The notes under the pieces are model-generated. The model was not told where the DNA came from. It did no database searches and saw only the letters and a program-made list of their open reading frames with translations. Shown here piece after piece: positions 9,709 to 17,812 of a DNA stretch of 64,000 nucleotides. The DNA is from Shewanella ulleungensis (lineage in GTDB: Bacteria > Pseudomonadota > Gammaproteobacteria > Enterobacterales > Shewanellaceae). The stretch lies in the NCBI RefSeq assembly GCF_014648315.1, contig NZ_BMQW01000003.1, positions 248,001 through 312,000 on the forward strand. Reading direction: 5' to 3'. The position numbers were made by a program, and so were the translations under genes. Numbering within the stretch: position 1 is the first letter of the stretch; each line of letters begins with the position of its first letter.

Positions 9709-11037
9709 ATGAAGAATTTGGCTAAATGGTTAACACTGGCACTTGTTGTGTTAACAACACCTGCTCGGGCAGCGTTAGATATTGTAATCACAGAAGGCGT
9801 CGATGCGGCAAGACCAATCGCGGTTGTGCCTTTTGTTTGGCAAGGGCAAGGTCCTGCTCCTTCGTCAATATCAGACGTAGTAACATCTGATTTAGCTCGC
9901 AGTGGTGCTTTTAAATCATTAGATGTGCGTGCATTACCACAATCTACATTATCATCTGTAAGTGGTTTTGCAGCGCAAAACTGGACAAATGTTGATGCTG
10001 AAGCGGTTGTTGTTGGTAGCGTAAAGCCTTACGGTGCTGATCAATATCTTGTGAGTTTTGAGCTAATCGACTTAGTTAAAGCACAAAATTTAATCAGCAA
10101 AGGTCCTGTGAATAACAGTGAGCTATTACTTGAAAGCCGCGAGACTGTAATTAGTGCTAACCAGTTTAGACAATATGGCCACCGTATTAGTGACATCGTC
10201 TATGAAAAACTGACCGGTATTCGCGGTGCGTTTTTAACTCGTATTGCATATGTTGTTGTTAAACAAGGTCAAAAAGCACCATATCACTTGATGATTGCTG
10301 ACTATGATGGTTACAACGAGCAAATGCTGTTACGTTCGCCAGAACCATTAATGTCACCAACGTGGTCACCAGATGGTCGTCGTTTAGCATATGTTAGTTT
10401 TGAAAACAGAAAAGCAGAGATTTTTGTACAAGACATCTACAGCCAAACGCGTACTATGGTGAGTAGTTTTAATGGTATTAATGGCGCTCCGTCATTTTCA
10501 CCCGACGGTAAAAAGTTAGCCATTACATTATCAAAAGATGGTCAACCAGAAATTTATGTTGTCGATATTGCGACTAAAGCTTCACAGCGCATTACCGACC
10601 ATTATGCGATCGATACTGAGCCTTCTTGGTTCCCAGATGGTAAATCATTGTTATTTACCTCTGAGCGTGGCGGCAGACCACAGTTGTATCGTGTAAGTTT
10701 AGATACAAATAAAGTCTCTCGTATGACATTTGAAGGCGAATGGAACCTTGGTGGTTCAATTACTCCAGACGGTCGTAGTATGATTTTTGTAAACCGTACT
10801 AATGGTAAGTTCCATATTGCTAGAATGGATTTAGCAACACGTTTTATGCAGGTGCTTTCATCAACTCAACTTGATGAATCACCAAGTGTTGCTCCAAATG
10901 GCACTATGGTTATCTATGGTACAACCCATGAAGGTAAACAAGTATTAGCTGCTGTCTCTGTAGACGGTAGATTTAAAGCAAGATTGCCTGTCGGCCAGGG
11001 CGAGGTGAAGTCACCAGCATGGTCTCCGTTTCTCTAA
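9709..11037 (+). CDS. tolB: Tol-Pal system beta-propeller protein TolB
   Basis: Periplasmic protein that binds Pal and TolA. Length is 442 residues: signal peptide (cleavage near PARA-ALD), an N-terminal alpha/beta domain to about residue 160, then a six-bladed WD40-like propeller with repeated [39 protein letters not shown] and [12 protein letters not shown] blocks. The ATG at 9709 follows AAAGGAGTCGC. Fourth of the tol genes, 41 nt after tolA. Confidence 0.97.
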   Translation: MKNLAKWLTLALVVLTTPARAALDIVITEGVDAARPIAVVPFVWQGQGPAPSSISDVVTSDLARSGAFKSLDVRALPQSTLSSVSGFAAQNWTNVDAEAVVVGSVKPYGADQYLVSFELIDLVKAQNLISKGPVNNSELLLESRETVISANQFRQYGHRISDIVYEKLTGIRGAFLTRIAYVVVKQGQKAPYHLMIADYDGYNEQMLLRSPEPLMSPTWSPDGRRLAYVSFENRKAEIFVQDIYSQTRTMVSSFNGINGAPSFSPDGKKLAITLSKDGQPEIYVVDIATKASQRITDHYAIDTEPSWFPDGKSLLFTSERGGRPQLYRVSLDTNKVSRMTFEGEWNLGGSITPDGRSMIFVNRTNGKFHIARMDLATRFMQVLSSTQLDESPSVAPNGTMVIYGTTHEGKQVLAAVSVDGRFKARLPVGQGEVKSPAWSPFL

Positions 11038-11060
11038 ATAGATATTGATAAGGATTTAAA

Positions 11061-11597
11061 ATGGATCTGAATAAGTTGTTTAAAGCTATGTTGGTTGCAG
11101 TTCCGCTTATGGCACTGGGTGCCTGTAGCTCAACTTCAGACTCTGAAACTGACGCTAACGGTTCTATGAGTGGTACTGGTAGTGAATATGGTGCTGGTGG
11201 TATTGAAACTGGTGGTGCTGGAGCAGTATTAAGCCCAGCAGAACAGCAACGTTTAAAAGAACAAGAGCTACGTCGTCAAAACATCATCTACTTTGATTTT
11301 GACCGCAGTGAAGTTCAAAGCGAAAATGCTGATATCCTTCAAGCACACGGTAACTATTTAGTAGAAAACCCAAGTGTTCGTGTATTGATCGAAGGTCATG
11401 CTGATGAACGTGGTACGCCTGAGTACAACATCGCACTAGGTGAACGTCGTGCTAAAGCGATTGCTAAATACTTACAAGGTATGGGTGTACAACCTAACCA
11501 AATGAGTATTGTAAGTTACGGCGAAGAAAAGCCATTAGACTATACTCGCACTGACACCGGTTTTGGTAAAAACCGTCGTGGTGTGTTAGTTTATTAA
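11061..11597 (+). CDS. pal: Peptidoglycan-associated lipoprotein Pal
   Basis: Outer-membrane lipoprotein that tethers the outer membrane to peptidoglycan. Length is 178 residues. The lipobox LGAC places the lipidated cysteine at residue 22. A Gly/Ser-rich linker leads to the OmpA-like domain with YFDFDRSEV, LIEGHADERGTPEYNIALGE and RR-AKAIAKYL, the meso-DAP-binding motif. The ATG follows AAGGATTTAAA. A terminator 14 nt downstream separates it from cpoB. Confidence 0.97.
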   Translation: MDLNKLFKAMLVAVPLMALGACSSTSDSETDANGSMSGTGSEYGAGGIETGGAGAVLSPAEQQRLKEQELRRQNIIYFDFDRSEVQSENADILQAHGNYLVENPSVRVLIEGHADERGTPEYNIALGERRAKAIAKYLQGMGVQPNQMSIVSYGEEKPLDYTRTDTGFGKNRRGVLVY

Positions 11598-11610
11598 GCG
11601 TTAAAAATGT

Positions 11611-11640
11611 AAGGCCAACCGATATCGGTTGGCCTTTTTT
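11611..11640 (+). terminator. Strong terminator between pal and cpoB
   Basis: GGCCAACCGAT (11613-11623) and ATCGGTTGGCC (11624-11634) are complementary and run into TTTTTT at 11640. The next five bases are the cpoB ribosome binding site AGGAG, so the terminator touches the next gene's translation signal. Confidence 0.92.
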
Positions 11641-11653
11641 AGGAGTGAAAAAA

Positions 11654-12397
11654 ATGAAACAAGCCATATTAGTTGCGGCAATGTTCTTCACTACTGCGAC
11701 TGCATTTGCTGCCCCAGCACCTGTTTCAGATGCTTCTAGCGGATCAAGTGATGATCGAATCGCAAAGTTAGAACGTATTATGAAAGCTAAGCAACAGGGC
11801 GAGTTTGAAATGCAACGCCGTATGGATGCATTACAAAATGAAGTGTTGGATTTACGAGGCATTACTGAGCAACAAAATTATCAAATGAATCAAATGCTGC
11901 AACGTCAACGTCAGCTGTATGAGGAAATTGCTAATCTTACTGCTAAGTCATCAACCCCAACGGCGTCTGCTGAAGCTCAAGCGGATCCAACAACGGTTGC
12001 TGCAGCTAGTTCAACATTAGGCGAAACGGCGAGCTATGAAGCGGCTGTTAACCTCGTTTTGAAAGATCGTAAATACGATGATGCCATTCCTGCATTTCGT
12101 GATTTTATTAAACAATATCCAGATTCTAGCTATGCAGCAAACGCAAACTACTGGTTAGGTCAATTGCTATACAATAAAGGCGACTACACCGCGGCAAAAC
12201 AAGCATTCAGTACGGTTGTTAGCAAATTCTCTGATTCTAATAAGCGTGGTGACAGCTTAGTTAAACTAGGCATGATCGCTGAAAAAGAGAATGACTCAGC
12301 AGGTGCTCGTGCGCTCTACAATAAAGTCCTTAAAGAATATGCTGACAGTGCATCGGCACGCCTTGCTCAACAGCAATTATCGGCATTAAAAGGCTAA
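11654..12397 (+). CDS. cpoB: Cell division coordinator CpoB (YbgF)
   Basis: Periplasmic protein that coordinates PBP1B synthesis with Tol-driven outer-membrane constriction. Length is 247 residues from the ATG at 11654: signal peptide (MKQAILVAAMFFTTATAFA), a trimerising coiled coil (about residues 30-85, rich in Q/R/L heptads), a linker rich in T/A/S, and C-terminal TPR repeats (YDDAIPAFRDFIKQYPDS, GDYTAAKQAFSTVVSKFPDS-like). AGGAG at 11641-11645 sets the start; a GTG at 11645 lies inside that site. Confidence 0.95.
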   Translation: MKQAILVAAMFFTTATAFAAPAPVSDASSGSSDDRIAKLERIMKAKQQGEFEMQRRMDALQNEVLDLRGITEQQNYQMNQMLQRQRQLYEEIANLTAKSSTPTASAEAQADPTTVAAASSTLGETASYEAAVNLVLKDRKYDDAIPAFRDFIKQYPDSSYAANANYWLGQLLYNKGDYTAAKQAFSTVVSKFSDSNKRGDSLVKLGMIAEKENDSAGARALYNKVLKEYADSASARLAQQQLSALKG

Positions 12398-12462
12398 TTT
12401 AGACAAAAAACAGCCTCTTAGTCTGTTTTTCATGCAAACAACAAGAAATTATAAATTTGCGC

Positions 12463-12490
12463 TTGCATGAGAAATTGAAAAAGGTATTAT
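12463..12490 (+). promoter_or_regulatory. Promoter of the tRNA-Lys operon
   Basis: TTGCAT (12463-12468), 16-bp spacer, TATTAT (12485-12490), then the GC-rich discriminator AGGCGCCC. GC-rich discriminators are typical of stringently controlled stable-RNA promoters. Confidence 0.65.
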
Positions 12491-12495
12491 AGGCG

Positions 12496-12523
12496 CCCTC
12501 AGAACGGCACAGCATTCTGAGGG
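12496..12523 (+). other. Leader hairpin at the start of the tRNA transcript
   Basis: CCCTCAGAA (12496-12504) pairs perfectly with TTCTGAGGG (12515-12523). It sits at the predicted 5' end of the tRNA precursor and is not followed by a T tract, so it is not a terminator. Confidence 0.5.
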
Positions 12524-12591
12524 GTTTAAAAGCATTAATCTTCTTGTGTAGTTTCTACATAATAAAGTCACTAAGGTTTATAAACTTAGAT

Positions 12592-12670
12592 GGGTCGTTA
12601 GCTCAGTCGGTCTTGAAACATAGACAGTTGGCTTTTGCTCCAGTAAGTGTTGAAGCTTATAAAACCAAGA
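12592..12670 (+). repeat. Chimeric tRNA-Lys-like unit, copy 1
   Basis: Begins with the first 20 bases of tRNA-Lys (GGGTCGTTAGCTCAGTCGGT), then CTTGAAACATAGAC replaces AGAGC, then AGTTGGCTTTT, then an unrelated 3' half ending AAGCTTATAAAACC. It has no T arm and no 3' acceptor strand, so it cannot be a functional tRNA. It lies 80 bp before the true tRNA at 12672. Confidence 0.8.
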
Positions 12671-12671
12671 T

Positions 12672-12747
12672 GGGTCGTTAGCTCAGTCGGTAGAGCAGTT
12701 GGCTTTTAACCAATTGGTCGAAGGTTCGAATCCTTCACGACCCACCA
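12672..12747 (+). tRNA. tRNA-Lys (UUU), copy 1
   Basis: 76 nt including encoded CCA. Acceptor GGGTCGT/ACGACCC, D arm GCTC/GAGC, anticodon arm GTTGG-CTTTTAA-CCAAT with anticodon TTT, T arm GAAGG-TTCGAAT-CCTTC. All stems close. Confidence 0.98.
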
Positions 12748-12789
12748 CTTTTTAAACAGTGGCTAAAGAATTTAACCGTAATACCAGAT

Positions 12790-12868
12790 GGGGCGTTAGC
12801 TCAGCGGGTCTTGAAACATAGGCAGTTGGGTTTTTCTCCAGTAAGTGTTGAAGCTTATAAAACCAAGA
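12790..12868 (+). repeat. Chimeric tRNA-Lys-like unit, copy 2
   Basis: Same design as copy 1, with substitutions such as GGGGCG for GGGTCG and CAGCGGGTC for CAGTCGGTC. It precedes the next tRNA by 80 bp. Confidence 0.8.
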
Positions 12869-12869
12869 T

Positions 12870-12945
12870 GGGTCGTTAGCTCAGTCGGTAGAGCAGTTGG
12901 CTTTTAACCAATTGGTCGAAGGTTCGAATCCTTCACGACCCACCA
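12870..12945 (+). tRNA. tRNA-Lys (UUU), copy 2
   Basis: Identical to the copy at 12672 over all 76 nt, including the TTT anticodon and encoded CCA. Confidence 0.98.
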
Positions 12946-12987
12946 CTTTTTAAATAGTGGCTAAAGAATTTAACCGTAATACCAGAT

Positions 12988-13066
12988 GGGTTGTTAGCTC
13001 AGCGGGTCTTGAAACATAGGCAGTTGGCTTTTTCTCCAGTAAGTGTTGAAGCTTATAAAACCAAGA
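12988..13066 (+). repeat. Chimeric tRNA-Lys-like unit, copy 3
   Basis: Same chimeric layout, beginning GGGTTGTTAGCTCAGCGGGT and ending AAGCTTATAAAACC, 80 bp before the next tRNA. Confidence 0.8.
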
Positions 13067-13067
13067 T

Positions 13068-13143
13068 GGGTCGTTAGCTCAGTCGGTAGAGCAGTTGGCT
13101 TTTAACCAATTGGTCGAAGGTTCGAATCCTTCACGACCCACCA
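13068..13143 (+). tRNA. tRNA-Lys (UUU), copy 3
   Basis: Identical to the copy at 12672 over all 76 nt. Confidence 0.98.
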
Positions 13144-13186
13144 CTTTTTTAAACAGTGGCTAAAGAATTTAACCGTAATAGCAGAT

Positions 13187-13265
13187 GGGTTGTTAGCTCA
13201 GCGGGTCTTGAAACATAGACAGTTAGCTTTTTCTCCAGTAAGTGTTGAAGCTTATAAAACCAAGA
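13187..13265 (+). repeat. Chimeric tRNA-Lys-like unit, copy 4
   Basis: Same chimeric layout as copy 3, with AGTTAGC in place of AGTTGGC. 80 bp before the next tRNA. Confidence 0.8.
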
Positions 13266-13266
13266 T

Positions 13267-13342
13267 GGGTCGTTAGCTCAGTCGGTAGAGCAGTTGGCTT
13301 TTAACCAATTGGTCGAAGGTTCGAATCCTTCACGACCCACCA
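13267..13342 (+). tRNA. tRNA-Lys (UUU), copy 4
   Basis: Identical to the copy at 12672 over all 76 nt. Confidence 0.98.
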
Positions 13343-13384
13343 CTTTTTAAACAGTGGCTAAAGAATTTAACCGTAATACCAGAT

Positions 13385-13460
13385 GGGTCGTTAGCTCAGT
13401 CGGTAGAGCAGTTGGCTTTTAACCAATTGGTCGAAGGTTCGAATCCTTCACGACCCACCA
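13385..13460 (+). tRNA. tRNA-Lys (UUU), copy 5
   Basis: Identical to the copy at 12672. Unlike the others it is not preceded by a chimeric unit: only 42 nt separate it from copy 4, so one chimeric unit has been lost or was never added here. Confidence 0.98.
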
Positions 13461-13504
13461 CTTTTTTAAACAGTGGCTAAAGAATTTAACCGTAATACCA
13501 AAAT

Positions 13505-13583
13505 GGGTCGTTAGCTCAGCGGGTCTTGAAACATAGACAGTTGGCTTTTACTCCAATAAGCAATAAGGCTTATAAAACCAAGA
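13505..13583 (+). repeat. Chimeric tRNA-Lys-like unit, copy 5
   Basis: Most divergent of the five in its 3' part (CTCCAATAAGCAATAAGGCT instead of CTCCAGTAAGTGTTGAAGCT), yet it keeps CTTGAAACATAGAC and the ending TTATAAAACCAAGAT. Confidence 0.78.
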
Positions 13584-13584
13584 T

Positions 13585-13660
13585 GGGTCGTTAGCTCAGT
13601 CGGTAGAGCAGTTGGCTTTTAACCAATTGGTCGAAGGTTCGAATCCTTCACGACCCACCA
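13585..13660 (+). tRNA. tRNA-Lys (UUU), copy 6
   Basis: Identical to the copy at 12672. It is the last intact tRNA of the array; no clear terminator hairpin follows, only a T-rich stretch (CTTCTTATTTTTATCC). Confidence 0.98.
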
Positions 13661-13930
13661 CTTCTTATTTTTATCCCTCCAATTATTTCTTACTTCATAG
13701 CAAACTTGTTATATGTTCACTTTGTTTAACTGCTATTGATTTTTGCGAACTTATTTAACGCAGTTAGCTTTTAAGCAAATGGTCAAAGGTTTGAATCTTT
13801 ATCGACTCACCACTTTTTACTTATACCCCTCCCATGATTTTTTTACTTCATTCCAAACTTGTTACATACCCACTTCGTTTTACTACTATTCATTTGTACG
13901 AATTTAATGAATACAGCTGGCTGTTATACC
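13656..13930 (+). repeat. Decaying tandem duplication of about 150 bp downstream of the tRNA array
   Basis: The sequence after tRNA copy 6 (CACCACTTCTTATTT...TTATTTAACGCAGTTAGC) is repeated with many substitutions from 13808 (CACCACTTTTTACTT...TTAATGAATACAGCTGGC), an offset of about 152 bp. Shared landmarks are the CCTCC, ACTTCAT, AAACTTGTTA and ACTATTSATTT-like blocks. Each period ends in a decayed tRNA-Lys fragment. Confidence 0.7.
13760..13812 (+). pseudogene. Degenerate tRNA-Lys 3' half
   Basis: GCAGTTAGCTTTTAAGCAAA followed by TGGTCAAAGGTTTGAATC and CGACTCACCA is recognisably the anticodon arm, T arm and acceptor 3' strand of the neighbouring tRNA-Lys with many substitutions. The 5' half is missing, so it is a pseudogene. 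A still shorter trace (CAGCTGGCTGTTA) lies near 13914-13926. Confidence 0.75.
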
Positions 13931-14270
13931 ATTTCCATTAATTATGTGACCAATCAGAGTTACTCAGACTTTTCCCGTTTGAGGTGCATTGTTGAAATAA
14001 TGGTTATTCCCTCCTAAAGCAATGCAACAAAGAAATGGACAGTCTGAGCGTCTCCTGCAAGGCGGGTTTCTGTGCCTTCTTTACTGCTTAATAGCATTGA
14101 CGTACGACTGCATGGACGCAGGAGGTAGAGCAACGCAGGAGCAGTTGCCGACGACTGCATGGACGCAGGAGGTAGAGCAACTATGTCTACAATCCTATTA
14201 CTTGCCTAGAAGACACAGAACTCCCACTGAATGACCAGATAATGAGTCGAATTGATATTAACCAATAGGT
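13925..14270. repeat. Probable dispersed repeat or relic mobile element, non-coding
   Basis: This stretch looks unlike its surroundings. It contains GCATTG and CAATGC in inverted order (near 13987 and 14021), a GC-richer block (CTCCTGCAAGGCGGG) and two copies of a 31-bp direct repeat. A 70-codon frame at 14022-14234 runs across it but has no family resemblance and part of it is only the translated repeat. My impression that similar sequence recurs between genes in Shewanella is from memory, not a search. Confidence 0.45.
14104..14181 (+). repeat. Two direct copies of a 31-bp repeat
   Basis: ACGACTGCATGGACGCAGGA followed by GGTAGAGCAAC occurs at 14104-14134 and again at 14151-14181 without a mismatch, separated by 16 bp. 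It lies inside the probable dispersed repeat. Confidence 0.9.
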
Positions 14271-14528
14271 CTAAGATCTGTTAAACGGTTGAGAATTAGG
14301 CACCTTTATAACCTTATTACTACACTTTTTGTATTTTTATCGTTGTGGCTTAATCGTTTGTAATAATGTTCTTAATATTAAATGAATTCATTTCAAACGT
14401 TTCGCTGAAAAATCTTAGCATTAGCTTTCGCTTGTCTACTTTTGTCTCATAGACCTATTGCTAATGTTACTTGAATGTTAATTAGTCGATATTGCATAAG
14501 ATTAGAATAAAATTAAAAGGAGAAAAGA

Positions 14529-15680
14529 ATGAAACAAGCAAGATTAAGTATATATATTGCAGGCGCGATATTAGCGATGAGTGGGGGAGCTCAGGCTGCA
14601 ACCGATATGACATTTGGTGGATACATTAAAGCCGATGTTATGTTTAGTGATTATGGCAATGGGGCGCCAGACTCAGGATCACTTTCACGTCAGTTTTACG
14701 TACCAGGGACAATATATGGTACAGAAGGTAATGGAAAGGAGGTTGTCGATTTTCAGGCTCGAGAATCTCGTTTTAACTTTAAAACGGTAACCGATGTAGA
14801 TGGTCATAAATTGACCGGATTTATTGAGTTAGATTTTATGACTCACACTGATGGTAATGAGCGGGTGTCTAATAGCTATTCTCCCCGTATTCGCCATGCA
14901 TTTGTTAGCTACGATGAATGGACTATAGGCCAGACGTGGACGACATTTCAAAATCCAGGTGCGTTACCTGAGAATTTAGATTTTGTTGGTGCTCCTGAAG
15001 GCACCCCTTTTGTTAGACAGTCGCAGATCCGTTACAGCACAGGTAATTGGCAATTTGCGTTAGAGAACCCTGAAACCACAGTCACCCCTTTTGGTGGCGG
15101 TGCTAGAATAACTAGTGGTAGTGGTATAGTGCCTGATTTTATTGGGCGTTATAATTTTAGTACGGCTAATGGCGCATCATTTTCGGCGTCAGCTATCTTG
15201 CGACAATTGAATGTAGAACAAGTCATTGGCGGTACGACTTATGATACTTCTGAGCTCGGTTACGGTGCCAGTTTTGCTGGAGTTATCCCTGTTGGGAAAG
15301 ACGATTTCAGGTTTACTGCGACCTACGGAGAAGGGCTTGGTCGTTATATGGCTTTAAATTACGCTAACGCAGGCGTTATTGATGCCGATGGTGATATTCA
15401 AGCAATTAAGTCATTTGGTGGTTTTGTATCATATCGTCATTGGTGGAATGAACAATGGCGTTCGAGTGTGACATTCTCAGGCTTCACAGCCGACAATGAG
15501 GTTGCGTTGACTGGAGAGGCTGTGAATAAATCTGCGTACTCAGCTTACGTCAATTTATTGTACTCTCCATCAAAACCATTAACGTTTGGTGTAGAGTTTA
15601 TGCATGCACTAAATGAGCTTGAAAATGGCTTTGAAGGTGACTTAAATCGAGTGATTTTTTCAGCTAAATACGTACTGTAG
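14529..15680 (+). CDS. DcaP-like outer-membrane porin
   Basis: A 383-residue beta-barrel protein with a signal peptide ending near AQAATD and a C-terminal VIFSAKYVL pattern ending in an aliphatic residue. Sequence blocks such as FGGYIKADVMFSDY, DFQARESRFNF, GFIELDF and WTIGQTWTTFQNP match the DcaP family of trimeric porins, which pass negatively charged small molecules such as dicarboxylates. The substrate here is unknown. The ATG follows AAGGAGAAAAG. Monocistronic, with a terminator shared with grxA. Confidence 0.85.
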   Translation: MKQARLSIYIAGAILAMSGGAQAATDMTFGGYIKADVMFSDYGNGAPDSGSLSRQFYVPGTIYGTEGNGKEVVDFQARESRFNFKTVTDVDGHKLTGFIELDFMTHTDGNERVSNSYSPRIRHAFVSYDEWTIGQTWTTFQNPGALPENLDFVGAPEGTPFVRQSQIRYSTGNWQFALENPETTVTPFGGGARITSGSGIVPDFIGRYNFSTANGASFSASAILRQLNVEQVIGGTTYDTSELGYGASFAGVIPVGKDDFRFTATYGEGLGRYMALNYANAGVIDADGDIQAIKSFGGFVSYRHWWNEQWRSSVTFSGFTADNEVALTGEAVNKSAYSAYVNLLYSPSKPLTFGVEFMHALNELENGFEGDLNRVIFSAKYVL

Positions 15681-15694
15681 ACGCTGAGATAAAA

Positions 15695-15725
15695 CAAAAG
15701 GCAACCATGAGGTTGCCTTTTTTAT
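15695..15725. terminator. Bidirectional terminator between porin gene and grxA
   Basis: AAAAGGCAACC and GGTTGCCTTTT pair around ATGA, with A and T tracts on both sides; the two genes converge here. Confidence 0.92.
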
Positions 15726-15744
15726 GAGCATCAAAATGAACAAA

Positions 15745-16005
15745 TTATTTTAATAAGTTGTTTTGACGAACATAAGCTTCAAATTCAGTACAACCACCAA
15801 TAGGCTGTTCATCAATAAATATTTGCGGAACAGTTTCTACCGTTTTACCCACACTCTTAGAAAGATCAGCCTTTGTGATACCTTCTGCATGAATATCTAC
15901 ATATTTAAATTTAAAATCTTCACTTTGAGCTGCTAATTTTTCAGACAGTTCAACAGCACGAACACAATATGGACAACCTGGGCGGCCAAAAATAACTACA
16001 AACAT
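15745..16005 (-). CDS. grxA: Glutaredoxin 1
   Basis: Glutathione-dependent disulfide reductase, 86 residues, close in length to E. coli GrxA. Active site GCPYC near residues 10-14 (FGRPGCPYCVRA), then VDIHAEGITKADL, the cis-proline TVETVPQIFID and the GGCTEF glutathione-binding stretch; E. coli has GGYTDF, so the extra Cys is a difference. It serves ribonucleotide reductase and OxyR in the family. The ATG is preceded by AGGAGTTACC. Confidence 0.95.
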   Translation of the reverse strand: MFVVIFGRPGCPYCVRAVELSEKLAAQSEDFKFKYVDIHAEGITKADLSKSVGKTVETVPQIFIDEQPIGGCTEFEAYVRQNNLLK

Positions 16006-16084
16006 GGTAACTCCTGTTTAATGATATGGGCAATTTATACCATATGAGCTTTTTAATTCAAAATTCAACGCGATTAATTTTGTT

Positions 16085-17812
16085 TTAACTCATATCGATT
16101 TTATACTTGCCTTGATAATCAAAAAATGAATCAATTAAATCCCAACGGTATTTATTCTTTTTTAATAGTAGTAAATCTGGTTTTCTAAACCGCTCTTTAT
16201 CGGCAAGCACATCGTTAGCTTGGTTATATTTAGGATGAAGTAAACCGGGTGTGCGAGTGTGACTCAATACAAACACGGCATAAAATGCTCGACGTTGAGC
16301 GAGAGTAGAAAATTGAAATGTCTGTTCGAAAACGTTACCTTCAATGTCGATGTATTGAATGACGAGCTTTTCGTCTTGGCAAAGTAACAACATCTCTTGG
16401 CATTTAAATAAGTGATGATGCTGGGCATTAAGTACTTGTTTAAGGCGTTTATCCGGGTCAATCAAGGTTGACTGACAGGTTTGGCAAATTCGTGCAGCAA
16501 TGTCATTTTCAGCGCCGCAGTCAGGGCACGATTTTGAACGGAAACGAAAATCACATTGCTGGTTGTCATCGATTAACCCTTGGCAGCGTCGGCCAAAGTG
16601 TTCAATGATATCGCCATCAGCATCAACTAAACCCCAAAATGTATTAGCAAAATAGCAAACAGGACAGTGGACTTGTACTGGGACCGATTTGCTATTTGGT
16701 TTAGCTTGACCTACTTCTGGGTAAAATAAATCATAGCCGTTTGCGGCGTAATCAATCACTAAGCAGTCAGCTTTATTGTCAGCAAGCCTTAAGCCTCTTC
16801 CAATCATTTGTTGGAACAAACTCACAGATGCGGTTGGGCGTAATATGGCAATTAAATCGACATGCGGTGCGTCAAAACCTGTGGTTAAAACAGCAACATT
16901 CACGATGAATTTTAGTTTTTTTGCTTTAAAGCGCTCGATGATGTTATCACGCTCGAAGTGTGGTGTTTTTGCCGTGATCAATGCAGCATCATCATCCATT
17001 AACGCCATTATTTCATCTGCATGACGCACTGTGGCGGCAAAAATAAGTACACCTTGGCGATGTTGTGCTAATTGCTTAACTTGCTTAATAATGGCTGTAG
17101 TTGCACGGCCTTGATGGTGCAGTAGGTTATCAACTTCTGTAGGTGAATATTCATTGGTTTCGACGGGCGCGAGGTTACTAAAGTCATATTGCGCGCTAAG
17201 TCCATCAAATATAGTAGGTTGAGTTAAATATCCTTTCTTAATTAATGGTCGCATAGGTAATTCGAAAATACACTTCTCGAATATTGGTTTGTCAGTATTA
17301 CCAATTTTACCGTGATAATGGTGCCGATATATCCAACCTAAGCCAAGCCGATAAGGCGTAGCGGTGAGCCCTAATAGTTTTATTTGTGGGTTCTTAGTGC
17401 GTAAATGAGTCAACAGTTGTTGATATTGGCTAGTCGGCTCAGTACTGACCCGATGACATTCATCAATGATGACCAATGAAAATGCTTGATCAAATTTAGT
17501 GAGTGCTCGTGAAGCCGATTGAACACTGGCCACCACGGTTTTACCATTGGCTTTTTTTTGTTTAAGCCCAGCAGAATAAATATTGGCTGCTTTAGTCAGT
17601 AAACCTACTTTTTCAGCATTTTGAGCGACTAACTCTTTTACATGGGTGAGTACTAAAACATTACCATTGGCTATCCTTGCAAGCTCTGCAATCACAATGC
17701 TTTTACCTGCACCAGTAGGTAACACTAATACCGCTGACTTCGAGCTTTGTTTAAAATGCGCCACAGCGGCATCTACGGCTTGTTGTTGGTAGTCGCGAAG
17801 GTTGATTATCAT
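16085..17812 (-). CDS. radD: DNA repair helicase RadD (YejH)
   Basis: A superfamily 2 helicase involved in double-strand break processing with RecA and SSB. Length is 575 residues, as in RadD. Walker A is LPTGAGKS, motif II is IDECH, motif III LTATPYR, and motif VI QMIGRGLRL. The C-terminal region carries two cysteine clusters (CPVC...; CPDCGAEND...CQTC) of the zinc-finger type. The ATG at 17812 opens MIINLRDYQQQAV, the usual RadD start. grxA lies downstream on the same strand. Confidence 0.92.
   Translation of the reverse strand: MIINLRDYQQQAVDAAVAHFKQSSKSAVLVLPTGAGKSIVIAELARIANGNVLVLTHVKELVAQNAEKVGLLTKAANIYSAGLKQKKANGKTVVASVQSASRALTKFDQAFSLVIIDECHRVSTEPTSQYQQLLTHLRTKNPQIKLLGLTATPYRLGLGWIYRHHYHGKIGNTDKPIFEKCIFELPMRPLIKKGYLTQPTIFDGLSAQYDFSNLAPVETNEYSPTEVDNLLHHQGRATTAIIKQVKQLAQHRQGVLIFAATVRHADEIMALMDDDAALITAKTPHFERDNIIERFKAKKLKFIVNVAVLTTGFDAPHVDLIAILRPTASVSLFQQMIGRGLRLADNKADCLVIDYAANGYDLFYPEVGQAKPNSKSVPVQVHCPVCYFANTFWGLVDADGDIIEHFGRRCQGLIDDNQQCDFRFRSKSCPDCGAENDIAARICQTCQSTLIDPDKRLKQVLNAQHHHLFKCQEMLLLCQDEKLVIQYIDIEGNVFEQTFQFSTLAQRRAFYAVFVLSHTRTPGLLHPKYNQANDVLADKERFRKPDLLLLKKNKYRWDLIDSFFDYQGKYKIDMS

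Noticed and set aside
12592..13660. CRISPR array
   Set aside because: The regular period of about 198 bp and repeats of 76 nt are explained by tRNA-Lys genes with cloverleaf and CCA ends; spacers are not unique.
14022..14234. 70-codon open frame on the plus strand
   Set aside because: Part of it is just the 31-bp direct repeat translated twice; no ribosome binding site, no family resemblance, inside a probable non-coding repeat.
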